From Algoriphagus chordae (GTDB lineage Bacteria; Bacteroidota; Bacteroidia; Cytophagales; Cyclobacteriaceae), in NCBI RefSeq assembly GCF_003254055.1, contig NZ_QKZT01000002.1, positions 62,001 through 126,000 on the forward strand: a DNA stretch of 64,000 nt, in the 5' to 3' direction. Position numbers and translations under genes: made by a program. Shown piece after piece: positions 63,542 to 64,000 of this stretch (position 1 is the stretch's first letter; each line of letters starts with the position of its first letter). Below the pieces are notes generated by a model. That model had not been told where the DNA came from and ran no database searches. It saw nothing but the letters and a program-made list of their open reading frames with translations.

Positions 63542-64000
63542 ATGAATCGACTGACCTTTTTCGCAATTGCTATTTCAATTTCTTTTAGCCTAGGGTTTCT
63601 CCTCAATTCATATATATATTCCAAACCAGCAATTCCATCGCAAAACATAAATCAATCAGCCATGAAACTAGGAGCCTTTTCTATCAGCCTCAGCGTCAAA
63701 GATCTTGCAACATCGAGAGAATTTTATGAGAATCTAGGCTTTACTAAGTTTGGAGGATCTATGGAAAGCAAGTACTTGATCATGAAAAATGAGCATACAC
63801 TTATTGGCTTGTTCCAAGGAATGTTTGAAGGAAATATGATGACATTTAATCCTGGTTGGGATGACAATGCCAAAGAAATAGAGGATTACGAAGATGTGAG
63901 AAAAATCCAGCAGCATCTCAAATCTAAAGGAGCAGAAATCATCAATCCCGCAGATGAAACCACTACTGGCCCAGCTAGTTTTTTGGTCCAAGATCCCGAT
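63542..64000 (+). CDS. VOC (glyoxalase/bleomycin resistance) family protein, 3'-truncated by window edge
   Basis: 153 codons are visible from ATG 63542 with no stop before the end. An N-terminal signal or anchor (LTFFAIAISISFSLGFLLNS) precedes the VOC fold, which starts KLGAFSISLSVKDLATSREFY with the typical DLATSREFYENLGF helix. VOC proteins with an exported N-terminus are unusual; an internal ATG at about residue 41 (63662) would give a cytosolic protein. Metal ligands and substrate cannot be judged from the fragment. Confidence 0.82.
   Translation, partial: MNRLTFFAIAISISFSLGFLLNSYIYSKPAIPSQNINQSAMKLGAFSISLSVKDLATSREFYENLGFTKFGGSMESKYLIMKNEHTLIGLFQGMFEGNMMTFNPGWDDNAKEIEDYEDVRKIQQHLKSKGAEIINPADETTTGPASFLVQDPD

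Noticed and set aside
1..64000. CRISPR array, prophage, insertion sequence or rRNA operon
   Set aside because: No regularly spaced direct repeats, transposase, integrase or phage structural genes, and no rRNA sequence could be recognised.

Overview
The window looks like a chromosomal segment of a member of the phylum Bacteroidota, most likely a marine or soil Cytophagia close to Cyclobacteriaceae/Algoriphagus (lineage is inference). The grounds are: a GldH-type gliding lipoprotein following a RicT/PSP1 gene; a GWxTD-domain protein; a TamB plus lipoprotein-type TamA (TamL) pair; an ExbB-X-ExbD-ExbD energiser set; a DUF4374 surface lipoprotein beside a TonB receptor; and the lack of strong Shine-Dalgarno sequences, with several TTG/GTG starts. 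No phage, insertion sequence, CRISPR array or rRNA operon is seen. Two tRNA genes (Arg-ACG and Ser-GGA) lie on the minus strand, and both have partial copies of themselves nearby.

Layout. 1-6.3 kb: end of a fatty-acid hydroxylase gene, a MarC membrane protein, a methyltransferase, the GWxTD protein overlapping the rRNA methylase RlmB, then GDP-mannose and KDO precursor enzymes (ManC, KdsD) on the minus strand. 6.3-11.8 kb: a plus-strand run recQ-purD-ricT-gldH. 11.9-16.3 kb: GNAT, epimerase, alpha/beta hydrolase, tRNA-Arg, outer-membrane barrel. 16.4-20.1 kb: PAP2-like protein and RpoN facing AsnS. 20.2-26.6 kb: minus-strand MFS, NAD(P)HX repair enzyme, UMF1-type MFS, then exbD-exbD-small membrane protein-exbB. 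27.2-31.9 kb: a GH30 glycosidase diverging from a large FtsX/MacB-type permease, with about 600 bp of gene-free DNA on each side of the glycosidase. 32.2-38.6 kb: tRNA-Ser and a tight seven-gene minus-strand operon (GT2, 83-aa protein, SpoIIE-type phosphatase, polysaccharide deacetylase, GT2, TatD, asparaginase), diverging from ruvC.

39-50 kb: small envelope and regulatory genes, then a minus-strand iron/siderophore locus read from 49966 downward: TonB-dependent receptor, DUF4374 lipoprotein, CxxC protein, DUF4198 protein, DUF3325-like and DUF3649-like membrane proteins, and a PepSY inner-membrane protein. Its receptor, surface lipoprotein and PepSY protein have the plan of the XusABC xenosiderophore system of Bacteroides, with extra members. 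The ExbB/ExbD proteins at 24-26.6 kb could energise such receptors (inference). 50-64 kb: DoxX-like protein, purple-acid-type phosphatase, the TamB-TamL envelope-assembly pair, DUF4153 protein, CbpA-CbpM chaperone pair, DinB-like protein and a truncated VOC protein.

Most of the window is ordinary core genome. The parts that deserve a second look are the extended siderophore locus, the phosphatase-glycan operon, the tRNA-derived repeats next to both tRNA genes, and several unexplained hairpins in promoter regions.
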